NCBI RefSeq assembly: GCF_000482845.1
Contig: NZ_AXWV01000016.1
Coordinates: 24,257-88,256, forward strand
Direction: 5' to 3'
Length of the DNA: 64,000 nt
Origin: Anaerobiospirillum succiniciproducens DSM 6400
GTDB lineage: Bacteria > Pseudomonadota > Gammaproteobacteria > Enterobacterales > Succinivibrionaceae
The notes below the pieces were generated by a model. That model did not search any database. It was not told the DNA's origin and saw only the letters and a program-made list of their open reading frames with translations. This document shows positions 1-9,962 of this stretch, piece by piece (position 1 is the stretch's first letter; every line of letters starts with the position of its first letter). Position numbers and translations under genes: made by a program.

Positions 1-352
1 ACTTTTGGCTATAACCAAACTGCTTATTGGTACAAATTCCATCAAGATTGATGTAGTCACACTCATCCTCAGTAAAAGTATCAGAGTATGGTACTTGAGG
101 ATTGAGTGCAGGAATGCGTACTAAAGTCTTACTCTTAGCAGGAGCATCCTTGTTAGGAGCTACATCATGCGCATCCATGTTATGAGAGGCGAGATCTTGT
201 GAGGCTACAGGCAGCTCAGATGCACCACTTTTTGCTTGTGCCCAAGCGGCCATAGGCATAGCACACATAGCGCTAGTGCATAAGAGCAACAGTGCTTTTG
301 GAGCACCATAGAGTTTTCTAACACGAAAAAGAGCCTGATTGAGTTGCCTCAT
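1..352 (-). CDS. Secreted protein of unknown function, N-terminal part only
   Basis: This is an open reading frame that runs off the left edge of the window, so only about the first 117 residues are visible. It starts with ATG and encodes a clear signal peptide: a basic n-region (MRQLNQALFRVRKLYG), a hydrophobic stretch rich in Ala, Leu and Met, and a likely cleavage site after AAWAQA. The mature part begins with a polar Ser/Ala/Asp-rich linker and then contains two cysteines in a short spacing (DECDY and GICTN), which could form a disulfide in the periplasm. I do not recognise the family. The ORF lies downstream of kdsB on the same strand, 326 bp away. Confidence 0.6.
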   Translation of the reverse strand, partial: MRQLNQALFRVRKLYGAPKALLLLCTSAMCAMPMAAWAQAKSGASELPVASQDLASHNMDAHDVAPNKDAPAKSKTLVRIPALNPQVPYSDTFTEDECDYINLDGICTNKQFGYSQK

Positions 353-678
353 TGCCTATTTGACCTCAGATAGTTTCTGTCAGCATAAAAGACCGCCAAA
401 AGCTCTATAAGTTCCATAGAACACGCAAAAATTTAAGTAATCTAGATACAGACATACAGCAAAGTTGCAGTAATACGTTCTGTGAAACTAGTTGTACAAC
501 TGCGAGTGCAAAAATATTTCTACGCCTCAGAGCACAAGCAGACAACGCTGCCAACGCGTGCCATGCAAGCTGAGGCAAAAGCTACGATGCCGTGCTGCAG
601 CTTGATAATGCTTCATCAAGCTTACTAAAGAGGATGCAAGCTTAAGCTGAGGCGCTAAGATGTATGCCTAATTGCTTA
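353..678. other. Intergenic region between kdsB and the secreted-protein gene
   Basis: No gene is visible. A short inverted repeat near 599-620 (AGCTTGAT and ATCAAGCT arms) has no following T-run, so it is not a convincing terminator. The promoter of the secreted-protein gene is probably here but I cannot place it. Confidence 0.4.
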
Positions 679-1473
679 TTAGGCCTTGCCTTGAGCAAAG
701 ATGCGGTTAACACGCTCAAGATCAGCAATAGTATCTACGCCGATCTCAGGAGGATTATCGGTAGTAGCAACAGCGATCTTCATACCGTAGTGAAGAAGAC
801 GTAATTGCTCTAAGGACTCAGCTACCTCAATGTCAGCTGGCTCTTTAGATAAGTAATCTAAGATAGTGCCTGCCTTGTAGCCATAAATACCGATGTGGTG
901 ATAGTGCTTGAACTTAAGCTCGCTAACATTCTCCTTGCCAAGAGCAAAGTTATCGCGCTCGTATGGAATTGGAGTGCGGCTAAAGTACAGCGCAAAGTTG
1001 TTCATATCCATCACGCACTTGACGCAGTTTGGATCGAAAACATCATTGATATTATGGATCTCAGAGCACAGAGTGGACATGGATGCACTGGAGCTAGCTA
1101 ACAGAGCTGCCACCTCATCAATGTGATCTTTGGTGATAAGCGGCTCATCACCTTGGACATTGACCACAATGGTATCCATATCAATGTGCTCGTTTGCAAT
1201 CATCTCCGCAATACGCTCAGTACCAGAGCGTGGCTTTTGAGAAGTCATGCAAATGCGCAGACGCTCATTTGCCTGAGCAAGTGGCTCTAAAGCTTTAGCA
1301 ACTTCTTCATGATCGATACAGGCCATAACGTACTTAGCGGATGACTCTAGTGCCTTTTCACAAACCTTAACAATCATTGGTTTGCCATCAACAATGGCAA
1401 GCGGCTTGGCTGCTAATCTGGTTGAAGCGTAACGTGACGGAATGGCCACAATATACTCAACTTTCTGACTCAT
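679..1473 (-). CDS. kdsB: 3-deoxy-manno-octulosonate cytidylyltransferase (CMP-Kdo synthetase)
   Basis: KdsB activates Kdo with CTP to give CMP-Kdo, the donor for the inner core of lipopolysaccharide, in the cytoplasm. The 264-residue product is close to the usual family length (about 250). The nucleotide-binding N-terminus IPSRYASTRLAAKPL lies at residues 11-25, the metal-binding VNVQGDEPLI at about 104-113, the SRTPIPY segment near 165 and HHIGIYGYK near 192, all characteristic of this cytidylyltransferase family. It starts with ATG and has only a weak ribosome-binding site. It lies downstream of lpxK on the same strand, but a strong hairpin terminator (1666-1705) sits between them, so the two lipid A/LPS genes are probably transcribed separately. 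Confidence 0.96.
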   Translation of the reverse strand: MSQKVEYIVAIPSRYASTRLAAKPLAIVDGKPMIVKVCEKALESSAKYVMACIDHEEVAKALEPLAQANERLRICMTSQKPRSGTERIAEMIANEHIDMDTIVVNVQGDEPLITKDHIDEVAALLASSSASMSTLCSEIHNINDVFDPNCVKCVMDMNNFALYFSRTPIPYERDNFALGKENVSELKFKHYHHIGIYGYKAGTILDYLSKEPADIEVAESLEQLRLLHYGMKIAVATTDNPPEIGVDTIADLERVNRIFAQGKA

Positions 1474-1665
1474 AATGAATGTTCTCTAAGCAGTTTGGCT
1501 TATAGCTAGAAACTGCATCCTGTTAATTGCTCTAAACAACAAAACGATCAATCCACCTCACGATCTTAGCTACTCTCCGATAAAACATCAAAGCAGCCTT
1601 CACAGTGACGATGGCAATAGACATCATTGTAGAGCACATTAGATGCTATACATAGACTTAGATGC

Positions 1666-1705
1666 AAAAAAGCCCCCACAATCTTTTACAAAGTGGAGGC
1701 TTTTT
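1666..1705 (-). terminator. Rho-independent terminator after lpxK
   Basis: The arms GCCTCCAC and GTGGGGGC (minus strand) enclose a 13-base loop and are followed by TTTTTT. There is an A-run on the other side, so it could also act on the plus strand. It lies 17 bp beyond the lpxK stop codon. Confidence 0.8.
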
Positions 1706-1722
1706 CATCATACAAACACTAG

Positions 1723-4700
1723 CTATTCAGCGCTCTTGCTTTTAGTAGTAGTCTTGCGCTTCAGTTTGGTTGGAACTGCATTTGGATCGTAGACATCACG
1801 CATTTTCTTAAGGACAAAAATATCTTTTTCATCCTTAGCGCTGCTACGCGTAGTTCTCTTAACTGTACGCTTAGCCGTGCTCTTAGCGCTAGACTCACTT
1901 TCAGATGCACTTTCGGCCTTATCTGAATCTGCCTTGGCACTTTCTGCCTTAGCTGAGTCTACTTTGGCGCTCTCAGCCTTAGCTGAGTCTGACTTGGCAG
2001 CATCAGCCTTGGCGCTGGCCTTAGTTGTCTTCTTGGTTGAAGCTTCACTATCGGCGGCACCTTCAGCTGCAGCACTAGTCTTGGCAGTGCTTGTGCTATC
2101 AGCCTTAGCTGACTTCTTGGTAGTTACCTCAGCATCTGATGCGCTCTCTGCCTTGCTAGTCTTCTTAGTTGTCTTGGCTGTAGTGCTCTTTGCCTTAGTA
2201 GTGGTCTTACTGCTAGTTGCAACCTCTACCTTGTCCTCACTTAACTCAGTGACATCCTCTGCAGCTTTACTCTTTGCAGCTGTACTGGTGCGCTTGCGAG
2301 TGGTAGTGCTCTTTGTGGTGCTAGTGGTAGTGGACTTAGTGGTAGTCTTCTTAGCAGTGCTCTTGCGAGTTGCAGTGCTTGCCTCAGCCTCAGTAGTCTC
2401 TGACTTGTCAGCATCTTTGCTCTCACTAGCCTTCTTACGAGTACGAGTTGTGCTCTTAGTAGTCTCTACTGCACTAATTGCATCGTCATTCTTAGTTGCT
2501 GCAACCAAAGTGCTGGCAGCATCAGTAGACTCACTTTTATCTAAAGCATCAATTAATGGTAAGACAGCCTCGCTCTTCGCTACATCCTTGGTAGCTTTAG
2601 TCGTCTTCTTACGAATACTCTTTGGCAGTTCATCAATAGAAGCAATTACAGCTCGAGTTGGTGCTCGTCTAGTTGTGGTCTTTGACACCGCACTGCCGTC
2701 ACTTGCTGCACTCTTAGTTGCAGTTTTCTTAGTAGTCCCCTTAGCTGCAGCAATAGCCTCACCAGGAGATGTCTTAACAGCACTACCAGATGCACTTGCC
2801 TTGGCTGTAGTGGCCTTAGATGATTTGGCTGCACTATCAGCTGCACTTGCCTTAGTGGTGGCTTTCTTAGCTGTACTCTTCGACTTAGTAGTTGTAGTCG
2901 CAGTAGTAGTTTGGCTAGCCTCTAAAGCTGCAGTTGCTTTATAGCTTGGGAGAACTGGAATAGACGGAATCCACAGCTGGTACTCCTTGGCAACCTGAAC
3001 ATCAGTTTCAGCCTCGCTCTTAGCCTCTGCATCCTTAGACTCACTGTCTTTAGCACTCGTATCTTGAGCAACAGCATCCTTTGCTAAGGAAGCATCACTA
3101 GCCTGATCCTGTAGAGCAGGATCAGTTGCTACGCTCTTGGATGTAGCATCATCTTGATCCTTTGCACTCTTGCTTTCAGCTGCAACAGCATCTATATGCT
3201 TGAGATCTTGAGCCTCTTGCTTGCTCTCAAGCACAACTGTTGATCTACTCTCTTGGAGCATAAACAGTGATGGAATCGATGGAATCCACAGATCGTAAAC
3301 AACAGGCTCGACCTTAACCTCAGCAGTCTCTTCGGTAGTTACGGACTCACTCTTAGCTGGGGCTGCTGTGGCTGTGATCTTTGACTTATCGGCCTCAACC
3401 TTAGGCTCAGACTTAGCCTCGACAGTTTCTTGCTTAGCAATAGTCTTTTCTGTAGCTTCATTTTCAACAGTAGTTACTGCAGCTGCTGCTGAGTAGTTGG
3501 AAATAGCCTTTGGAATATATGGCACCCAGAGTGGCGCAATATATGACGCATCCTCATTAGCAGTTGCTGACTCTTCAATAAGATCTTGGGCTGTAGCTTG
3601 TGGTTGCTCTTCTTGAGCAGCATTGGTGCTGTTAGCGTTTTGCTCGGCAGCAGTTGCTACGGCACTGAGCTCATCTGCATTAGCCTCAGTAAGCTCTACT
3701 GATTGATCTTCGCTCTTGTGAGAATCAGTTGCTGCCTCTTGAGCTTGTGCTTGCTCAGCAATGTTCCTGAGAGTTTCTGCATGCTCATAAAACTTAGCAG
3801 CTTTCTCCATAAGCGCAGCTGCTGGACCATACATATCCTGTTTAGGCTCTACACTCTCCACGACATCTGATGGCTTAGCATTAGCCTTGCTGGTATCGGA
3901 CTTAGCTACATCAGTCTCATCGGCGATCTGAAGGGACTCAATAGCGTCATCGGCATTGATAGCATCTACCTGGTCATCAGCATGGTTAGCTTCAGACTTG
4001 GTGGTGACGGCATTTTCCTCAATCTGGTCGTCGTGCTTGGTAGCCTCTACACTTTCATCTTGCTTGGAGTCTACGGCATTGTCAGTGTGCTTGGCCACAT
4101 TGGCATTGTCGTTTTGCTTGGCTGCGACGGCATTTTCTTGAAGCTGGTCGTCATGCTTGGTATTCAGCAGGTCGTCGAGATCGTCATCGCGCTTGCTATC
4201 GAGCTTGGAGGAGCTTGATTTGCCAATGCCTGGACGGTAGGCATCGACCACGACGGTTTCTCTTTTGACGAAATCAGCGCGGGCTTGATGCTCAAATTCC
4301 ATCTGACGTGGTGGATCATCGTCTTTGCTAACTTGCTTGCTAAAGTCGATATTGAGCTCTGGATTAATTTCAATATCGTCAGCTGGCAGTACTGGGCCTT
4401 CTTTATCGGCTCTTAGAGCTGCCTTTAAACGAGCTTTAGCAAGCTCTGCATTTTGCATCTCAGCAGAAAGTCTAGCTGCAGTTTTAGTAATGTAATCAGC
4501 ATCAGCTTTAATGCCGTAATCCTCAATACCCTCAACCTTTTGCAGTACATAGCCAGCCTCTTCACGACGACGGCGACGCTGCTCAACGCGGTGTAGTGAC
4601 AGCTTAATCTTAGAGACAATATCGTCAAAGAAATGCTTGGAGAGCTGAGCTGCTACGTTTAGTACAAAGACATTTTCAATTGCGTTTTCTTTAGCCTCTT

Positions 4701-5628
4701 TACGATACTTGATAGCATCTTTGGCTGTCATGATGACAGTGCGCTCTGAGGCAAGCTCACGCAGCTTATCAAAAGGCATTTTGTTGTGATCGCCTACTTC
4801 AACTTTCTTGACAACCACAAATCCACAGTCTTCTAAAGTCTTGTAAAAGCGACTTGGATTACCAATGCCACAGAAGGCGGTAACCTCTCCTCTTTCTTCT
4901 AACTGCTTTGGGTTATCTGGATTGAGAGCAGTGATGGCACTTGGGCGCAGCATCATTGGATTATGACCAAGATGCGCAACAGCACCTGAGACCACAATAG
5001 AATTAACCGCGCTCAGACGCCATTCACCTTCACGTAATGGGCCTGCGGGGAGCAGACAACCATTACCGAGCATGCGAGTACCATCTAAGACGCAAATCTC
5101 TACTTCTCTGTCTAAAGCATAGTGCTGCAATCCATCGTCTGTAATAATCACATCTACGCCTAAGCCCGCAAGGTAATCAGCACCACGAGTACGTACAGGA
5201 TCGATAACTACAGGTACACCAGTTGAACGGCGAATTAAAGAAGGCTCATCACCAAAGATCTCAGGATCACAGTCCATTGGAACTTGGGATGGGAAGACAT
5301 CGCATTTGGCTTTATAGCCACGAGAGAGCACGCCAGGATTAAAACCACGTTCGGTTAGCTCATTAACCAGCGCAATCACAATTGGAGTTTTGCCAGTACC
5401 GCCTACAGTTACGCCGCCAACTACAACCACTGGCACCACTGGTCCGGTCGACTTTAAATAGCCTTGAGTGTACAAGCTACGACGTACCGAAGTTACCAGT
5501 CCAAACAACGCAGAAAAAGGCAGCAGTGGCACTCTGAGCAATGCTGCTGAGAGGCCCTTTCCGTACCAGAGTGTATCAATGAATGACAATTCTTGGTTCT
5601 TCCAAACTGTGTTATGAGATCTAACCAA
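1723..5628 (-). CDS. lpxK: Tetraacyldisaccharide 4'-kinase with a ~950-residue low-complexity C-terminal extension
   Basis: Residues 1 to about 345 are LpxK, the inner-membrane kinase that phosphorylates the 4' position of the lipid A disaccharide. Visible features are an N-terminal hydrophobic segment (about 28-48), the P-loop GGVTVGGTGKTP (71-82), GDEPSL (126-131) and the conserved DDGLQHY (164-170). Normal LpxK proteins end here at about 330 residues. This ORF continues to 1301 residues with no frameshift. The extension is an acidic Asp/Ala/Glu region, then three copies of an LWxPxIP motif near residues 699, 781 and 886, then a Lys/Thr/Ser/Ala tail (KTTTKST, TTRKRT) resembling histone H1 or AlgP. 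The start is probably TTG at the 5' edge, since no ATG lies before the kinase domain. The kinase call is firm; the role of the extension is unknown. Confidence 0.93.
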   Translation of the reverse strand: MVRSHNTVWKNQELSFIDTLWYGKGLSAALLRVPLLPFSALFGLVTSVRRSLYTQGYLKSTGPVVPVVVVGGVTVGGTGKTPIVIALVNELTERGFNPGVLSRGYKAKCDVFPSQVPMDCDPEIFGDEPSLIRRSTGVPVVIDPVRTRGADYLAGLGVDVIITDDGLQHYALDREVEICVLDGTRMLGNGCLLPAGPLREGEWRLSAVNSIVVSGAVAHLGHNPMMLRPSAITALNPDNPKQLEERGEVTAFCGIGNPSRFYKTLEDCGFVVVKKVEVGDHNKMPFDKLRELASERTVIMTAKDAIKYRKEAKENAIENVFVLNVAAQLSKHFFDDIVSKIKLSLHRVEQRRRRREEAGYVLQKVEGIEDYGIKADADYITKTAARLSAEMQNAELAKARLKAALRADKEGPVLPADDIEINPELNIDFSKQVSKDDDPPRQMEFEHQARADFVKRETVVVDAYRPGIGKSSSSKLDSKRDDDLDDLLNTKHDDQLQENAVAAKQNDNANVAKHTDNAVDSKQDESVEATKHDDQIEENAVTTKSEANHADDQVDAINADDAIESLQIADETDVAKSDTSKANAKPSDVVESVEPKQDMYGPAAALMEKAAKFYEHAETLRNIAEQAQAQEAATDSHKSEDQSVELTEANADELSAVATAAEQNANSTNAAQEEQPQATAQDLIEESATANEDASYIAPLWVPYIPKAISNYSAAAAVTTVENEATEKTIAKQETVEAKSEPKVEADKSKITATAAPAKSESVTTEETAEVKVEPVVYDLWIPSIPSLFMLQESRSTVVLESKQEAQDLKHIDAVAAESKSAKDQDDATSKSVATDPALQDQASDASLAKDAVAQDTSAKDSESKDAEAKSEAETDVQVAKEYQLWIPSIPVLPSYKATAALEASQTTTATTTTKSKSTAKKATTKASAADSAAKSSKATTAKASASGSAVKTSPGEAIAAAKGTTKKTATKSAASDGSAVSKTTTRRAPTRAVIASIDELPKSIRKKTTKATKDVAKSEAVLPLIDALDKSESTDAASTLVAATKNDDAISAVETTKSTTRTRKKASESKDADKSETTEAEASTATRKSTAKKTTTKSTTTSTTKSTTTRKRTSTAAKSKAAEDVTELSEDKVEVATSSKTTTKAKSTTAKTTKKTSKAESASDAEVTTKKSAKADSTSTAKTSAAAEGAADSEASTKKTTKASAKADAAKSDSAKAESAKVDSAKAESAKADSDKAESASESESSAKSTAKRTVKRTTRSSAKDEKDIFVLKKMRDVYDPNAVPTKLKRKTTTKSKSAE

Positions 5629-7622
5629 CGCCAGCTCAGCTGCAATAATTAAAGATCACAGCTAAACATAGGCAAATTATGTATGCTCATGAGACCAAAA
5701 GTGGACTTATTTTGAGCAAGAAAATTATTAGCACTTAGGCTAAATAAGCACAAGTCTTTCAATACGTTTAGGATAGCGCAGAAGACTTTGCTGTGAATTT
5801 GATGAGTGCAAAGATTACACGCATTCTAGACAATAATTTTGACAAGATCATAAGCACCTAACTCAAGCACATAGCGCAAATCTATCTACCCTGCACTAAT
5901 GAGCTAGCAGATCTTGTATTGAACTTTTCTTAAATTGTTCTCAAAACGCTCATTATAACACCGTGATTCGGGCTATATAGACTAATAGCGCGTTTGTTCT
6001 GTTACTCGCTAATAATTTTGTCATCTAATTACGAGTAATTACGCGGCGATGATCTTGAGCTGTTGTGTATTTGCCGTTGTTTAGGATAATAAGCTACTGC
6101 TCTATCTTGCCTCTTAGCTATAACAGCTTGCTTAGTTCTAGTGCGCTCTTTGCAAGCTCTTAGCTATTATCATATGATGGCTATGGTTTTACTATTCAAT
6201 GCCACTTTGGAAGAAGCGATTGTTTTTTAGTGGCTATAGCACAAGTTTTATGTCTAAGAATGGATTGCGCAAACTTATTGTATTATGGCCAAGAGTTTTG
6301 GTTTAATTGCAATTAAAATGGACTTTCTTTATCTACAATTTACAGTCGAATAAAGAAGAGTTTGCAAGGACATTGATTGCGACTATAGAGCCTAAAACTG
6401 AGCAGGCAAGCCACATATCAAGGATACATAAGAGTATTATGTTATGTTTATGGTGCAATATTGCGCTATGATTGCAAAGTTTGCGCAATCAGTACGCTTG
6501 ATTTGCAATCTCACAAGTCATATGCTTATTATTGTGCTTACACATGACAGAGGCCTAGCTATCTAGGTTCAAGATAGGATAAGTTTGAATTGCTTATCAA
6601 TAAGCCTAAACTTGGCAAACTTTTTTGATAGCAGTAGACAAAGCTAACAAGCATAACGATGAGCTTGTATATTCTGAGTATCTAATAACACTCACTAAAG
6701 TAAGCCTAGCTAAGCTTTCAAACTGCTAAAACTTGCTCTGATCGATCACGTTATCTCAAGCAAGCTACAGCGTTACCACGCAGAATTTTAATCAAGCAAG
6801 ATACCAACTTGCTCAATTGCGCATCTATGCCCTGCTTTACATTGGCGTCCACATGATGCGCCTGTTTTACCTAGTCTTCACGCTCACTAACCTTGCTTAG
6901 CAAGATCATATTGAGGCTATGAGCAAGCAAGTGCATGCAAGACATTAGATCAGGATAAACTCTCAAAACAAAACTAAGACTTGAGCTTACTTTGCATTTA
7001 ACAACGGAGCATTGCTTAGCTGTTTTACCATTGAGCTTATACCTCAAATTAGCTCAGAGTTGGTGTGTGTCACTATCTATTCAACAGCGTATAGTTTTAT
7101 TTAAGAGGGCATTTTGTACTTCTTATTAAACTAGCTAAACAAGTCTAAGAAATTTTTGTAACTCTATTTTTACTCATCAATGCAACGCAAAGACCCATCT
7201 AAGCTTGTATGACTTAGATTAGCTAAGTGCGCTTAGCTTGCTAGTCCATAAGCTTATTTAGCTATTTTGCAAGATTGCTAAGCTCAAGAGCTTATGTAGC
7301 TTTTTAGCAAGCTTAGTTGCTATCTGAGCTTAGCTATCCTTAGGTTTAGTATTTTGCGTTCATTCAGATGTAGATATGTGCACGATTAGAAGTAGTGCAA
7401 TCTTTTTTCGATGGGAATGATGTGTACTATCGCCCCATCACGATGCTTTGTTAATGAGACTTGAGACTGTTTTAGCCTTGGTTTTTATCACAAAGACATA
7501 CAAAAATAGTGTGTGGTTAGTTCTAGCTAGGCTTTTAAAGGCCAGATGTGGCAAAAGACGTATCAACACTAGCCCACACAAGGCGCAACGACGATATTTA
7601 CGAGTTGCTCTGAGGACATAGG
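5629..7622. other. 2-kb region without a recognisable gene
   Basis: Both strands hold only short, unconvincing reading frames. The sequence is AT-rich with many scattered GCTTAGC/GCTAAGC and AAGCTT-like words (for example 7200-7340). It lies between the divergent starts of lpxK and the Arg-Ser-repeat gene, so both promoters should be here. I see no tRNA, CRISPR or IS signature. It may be decayed coding sequence or hold an RNA I cannot recognise. Confidence 0.5.
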
Positions 7623-9962
7623 ATGAATAAAAAGAACTCATCAGCTTCTAACACTGAAGAAAGAGTTGTTTCACCATATCAAAATGCTCGCACTTCTGTA
7701 AGCGAGCCCAAAGCTCGTGGGCGCAAGGCAAGCTCCGATCGCACTGAGGATGGTGCTGAGCTTAAAAGCAGTAGAACCCGCCGCACTCGCAGCACTGCAG
7801 ATAGTCAAAGTAGCTTTGATCATGACTCTGCACCACGATCAAGATCGCGCAGCAGCTCAAGATCTACTCGAAGCGAAGGCATCAAGCGCACTCGCTCAAC
7901 TGCCTATGGTTTAGCTGACGGGTCATCAAGAGGCCGTCGTGAGATCGCATCTGATATGTATGAGTCTAGCGAAAAGCCAACTCGTACCCGTAGAACTCGT
8001 CGAGTTGATGATGAGAGTGCATATGCATCTGAGGAAAATGCTCCGATGAGTGCACCGCGCCGCTCTACACGCTCAAGTTCCTCTGAGCTTAAACCACGTA
8101 GCCGTACCTCAACTCGTAGCAGATCAGAGAGTGCTAGCTCCTCTAGTTTCCGCTCTGAGGGTTCAACTCGCTCCCGCACTGATAGCTCATCACGCACTCG
8201 CAGCGAGAGTTCATCTCGTACTCGCAGCGAGAGCTCATCACGTACTCGCAGTGAGAGTCCATCTCGTACTCGCAGCGAGGGCCCATCCCGCTCACGTAGC
8301 CGTATGGATGTAAGTCCATCTCGTCGTAGTCGTTCTGAGAGTATTTCATCGCGTTCACGTACAGAGAGCTCTTCTCGCTCTCGAACCGATAGTGCCATGT
8401 CACCACGTGCTTTTGCTGATGATGGTTATGCATCCCGTACATCTCGTGGCGAAACAAGATCACGCTCCCGTCGTATTGTAGATGGCGATAGCTATTCAAA
8501 TGGATATCGTTCTGATGCCACTCGCACTCGTGGTAGACGCGTTAAAGATCGCTTAGACAATGAGTCTAATGTACCTGAGGTGGATAACAAGTCTATTGCT
8601 GAGCAAGCAGAAATTCTGCGTCGCTTTAAGTCCCTCATGCAAAACGGTCCTACCCAAGAGACACCGGTTGTAGAAAGCAGCTATAGTCCATTTGATGTTG
8701 ATGAAATGGGCATGGTCATGGGCAAGAGAACTCCAGCTCGCAAGGTCTCTGACATCAAGGTAGTGGTAAAGCGTAAGCGCACTATCATGAGTGACGAAGA
8801 AATTGCTGCAGCTGAAGCCGAGGCCATGGCTAAAGAAAAAGCCCGTGAAGAGGATGAGGCTTTGCTACAAGCTCAGCAAGCTCAAGAGGCTGCACTACAA
8901 GCAGCTGCTGCCGCCGCTGCTGAGGCACAAATTCGCAAAGATGCCACGATTGAGACTGCCTCTGGCGAAATCGAAGTTAAGGTCAAGACGCGTAAGAGCC
9001 GTAAAGCCGATTTACTTGCGCAACAAGCTCAAGAGGCCGTTAACAGCGCCTCTGCTGCTTCTGCCGATGCGCAAGTAGCTGCTAATGCTGCTAAAGAGGC
9101 CGTTATCAAGGCTAAAAGCTCAAGTGCTCAGAGCACCGAAGATAATGAGACTGCGCATGTTACCGAGCAGAACTCTATACAAAGCACAGCTAGCGCCACC
9201 TTAACTCGTAAGCGCACCAAGCTCACTTTAGCTAAGATTCATGCTAACGAAGCTGAGCACCATACTATTGCATCTGTAGACAAGGGTGATGAAGCAGTAA
9301 CTACTTCTAAGTTCCCAAATGCAGCTTTACTACGTGCAGCGGCTATTGCCTTTGGTGATGATCCTGTCATGGGAGCTCACGATGATGAGCTTAAGGCAGC
9401 CAATATCAATCCAGATGATTTAGCCGAAGAAAGAGCTGCTGCTTTAGCTAATGTTAAGTCTCAGGTGGATAAGAACAAGACCAAAAAAGCCAGAACTAGC
9501 ACCAGCTCCGAGAGCAAAAAGACAAAGACTACCAAGCGCACTAAGAGCATCGCTAAAGATGCAGCTTCACAGTCTGATGCCGATAGCGCCACTGATGCGT
9601 CAAGCGCTGCTCAATCAAGCTTAGCTATGCCTAGCGCTGATGCAATTGAAACTACTAGCGAAGACACTCAAGTGGCAGTTAAAAAGACTACCACTCGCAG
9701 CAGATCTAAAGGCTCAAGTGCTAAGAGCACAGCTGATACAACACAAGAAGACACTCAGGTAGTTAAGAGCCCAAGATCACGTAGCTGCAAAGCTACAGCA
9801 GCTGCAGATGAGGCGCTGTCAGAGACTCAAGCTACCAAGAGAACAACTCGTCGCCGTAGCAGCAAGACTGCTGCAGCTCAAGGAGAAGCTATCGCTATTG
9901 CCTATGAGGCAGCTGAGGTAGTAAAGCCAAAGCGCACTCGCGCTAAGAAAAGCGCTGAGTAG
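7623..9962 (+). CDS. Arg-Ser-repeat (SR-like) low-complexity protein of unknown function
   Basis: The 779-residue product starts with ATG behind GAGGACATAG. Residues 1 to about 310 are extremely rich in Arg and Ser, with blocks such as RTRRTRS, RSRSSSRSTR and four tandem SSRTRSES-type octads (DNA repeats of 24 bp at 8190-8290), strongly resembling the RS domains of eukaryotic SR proteins. The middle (about 320-400) looks more ordered (AEILRRFKSLMQNG, MGKRTPARKVSDIKVVVKRKRTIMSD). An Ala/Glu-rich, probably coiled segment follows (about 390-480), then a Lys/Thr/Ser tail (KKTKTTKRTK, RTTRRRSSK). No catalytic domain, signal peptide or membrane segment is visible. It lies upstream of lon on the same strand. 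The charge pattern suggests binding to nucleic acid or polyphosphate, but this is inference and I assign no function. Confidence 0.85.
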   Translation: MNKKNSSASNTEERVVSPYQNARTSVSEPKARGRKASSDRTEDGAELKSSRTRRTRSTADSQSSFDHDSAPRSRSRSSSRSTRSEGIKRTRSTAYGLADGSSRGRREIASDMYESSEKPTRTRRTRRVDDESAYASEENAPMSAPRRSTRSSSSELKPRSRTSTRSRSESASSSSFRSEGSTRSRTDSSSRTRSESSSRTRSESSSRTRSESPSRTRSEGPSRSRSRMDVSPSRRSRSESISSRSRTESSSRSRTDSAMSPRAFADDGYASRTSRGETRSRSRRIVDGDSYSNGYRSDATRTRGRRVKDRLDNESNVPEVDNKSIAEQAEILRRFKSLMQNGPTQETPVVESSYSPFDVDEMGMVMGKRTPARKVSDIKVVVKRKRTIMSDEEIAAAEAEAMAKEKAREEDEALLQAQQAQEAALQAAAAAAAEAQIRKDATIETASGEIEVKVKTRKSRKADLLAQQAQEAVNSASAASADAQVAANAAKEAVIKAKSSSAQSTEDNETAHVTEQNSIQSTASATLTRKRTKLTLAKIHANEAEHHTIASVDKGDEAVTTSKFPNAALLRAAAIAFGDDPVMGAHDDELKAANINPDDLAEERAAALANVKSQVDKNKTKKARTSTSSESKKTKTTKRTKSIAKDAASQSDADSATDASSAAQSSLAMPSADAIETTSEDTQVAVKKTTTRSRSKGSSAKSTADTTQEDTQVVKSPRSRSCKATAAADEALSETQATKRTTRRRSSKTAAAQGEAIAIAYEAAEVVKPKRTRAKKSAE

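Noticed and set aside
1877..2944. 355-residue frame on the plus strand opposite the lpxK tail
   Set aside because: It is the antisense shadow of the Lys/Thr/Ala repeats; the Leu/Val/Ala composition follows from the codons on the other strand, and there is no ribosome-binding site.
7438..7641. 67-residue minus-strand frame near the start of the RS protein gene
   Set aside because: It overlaps the start and ribosome-binding site of the RS gene and shows no coding features.
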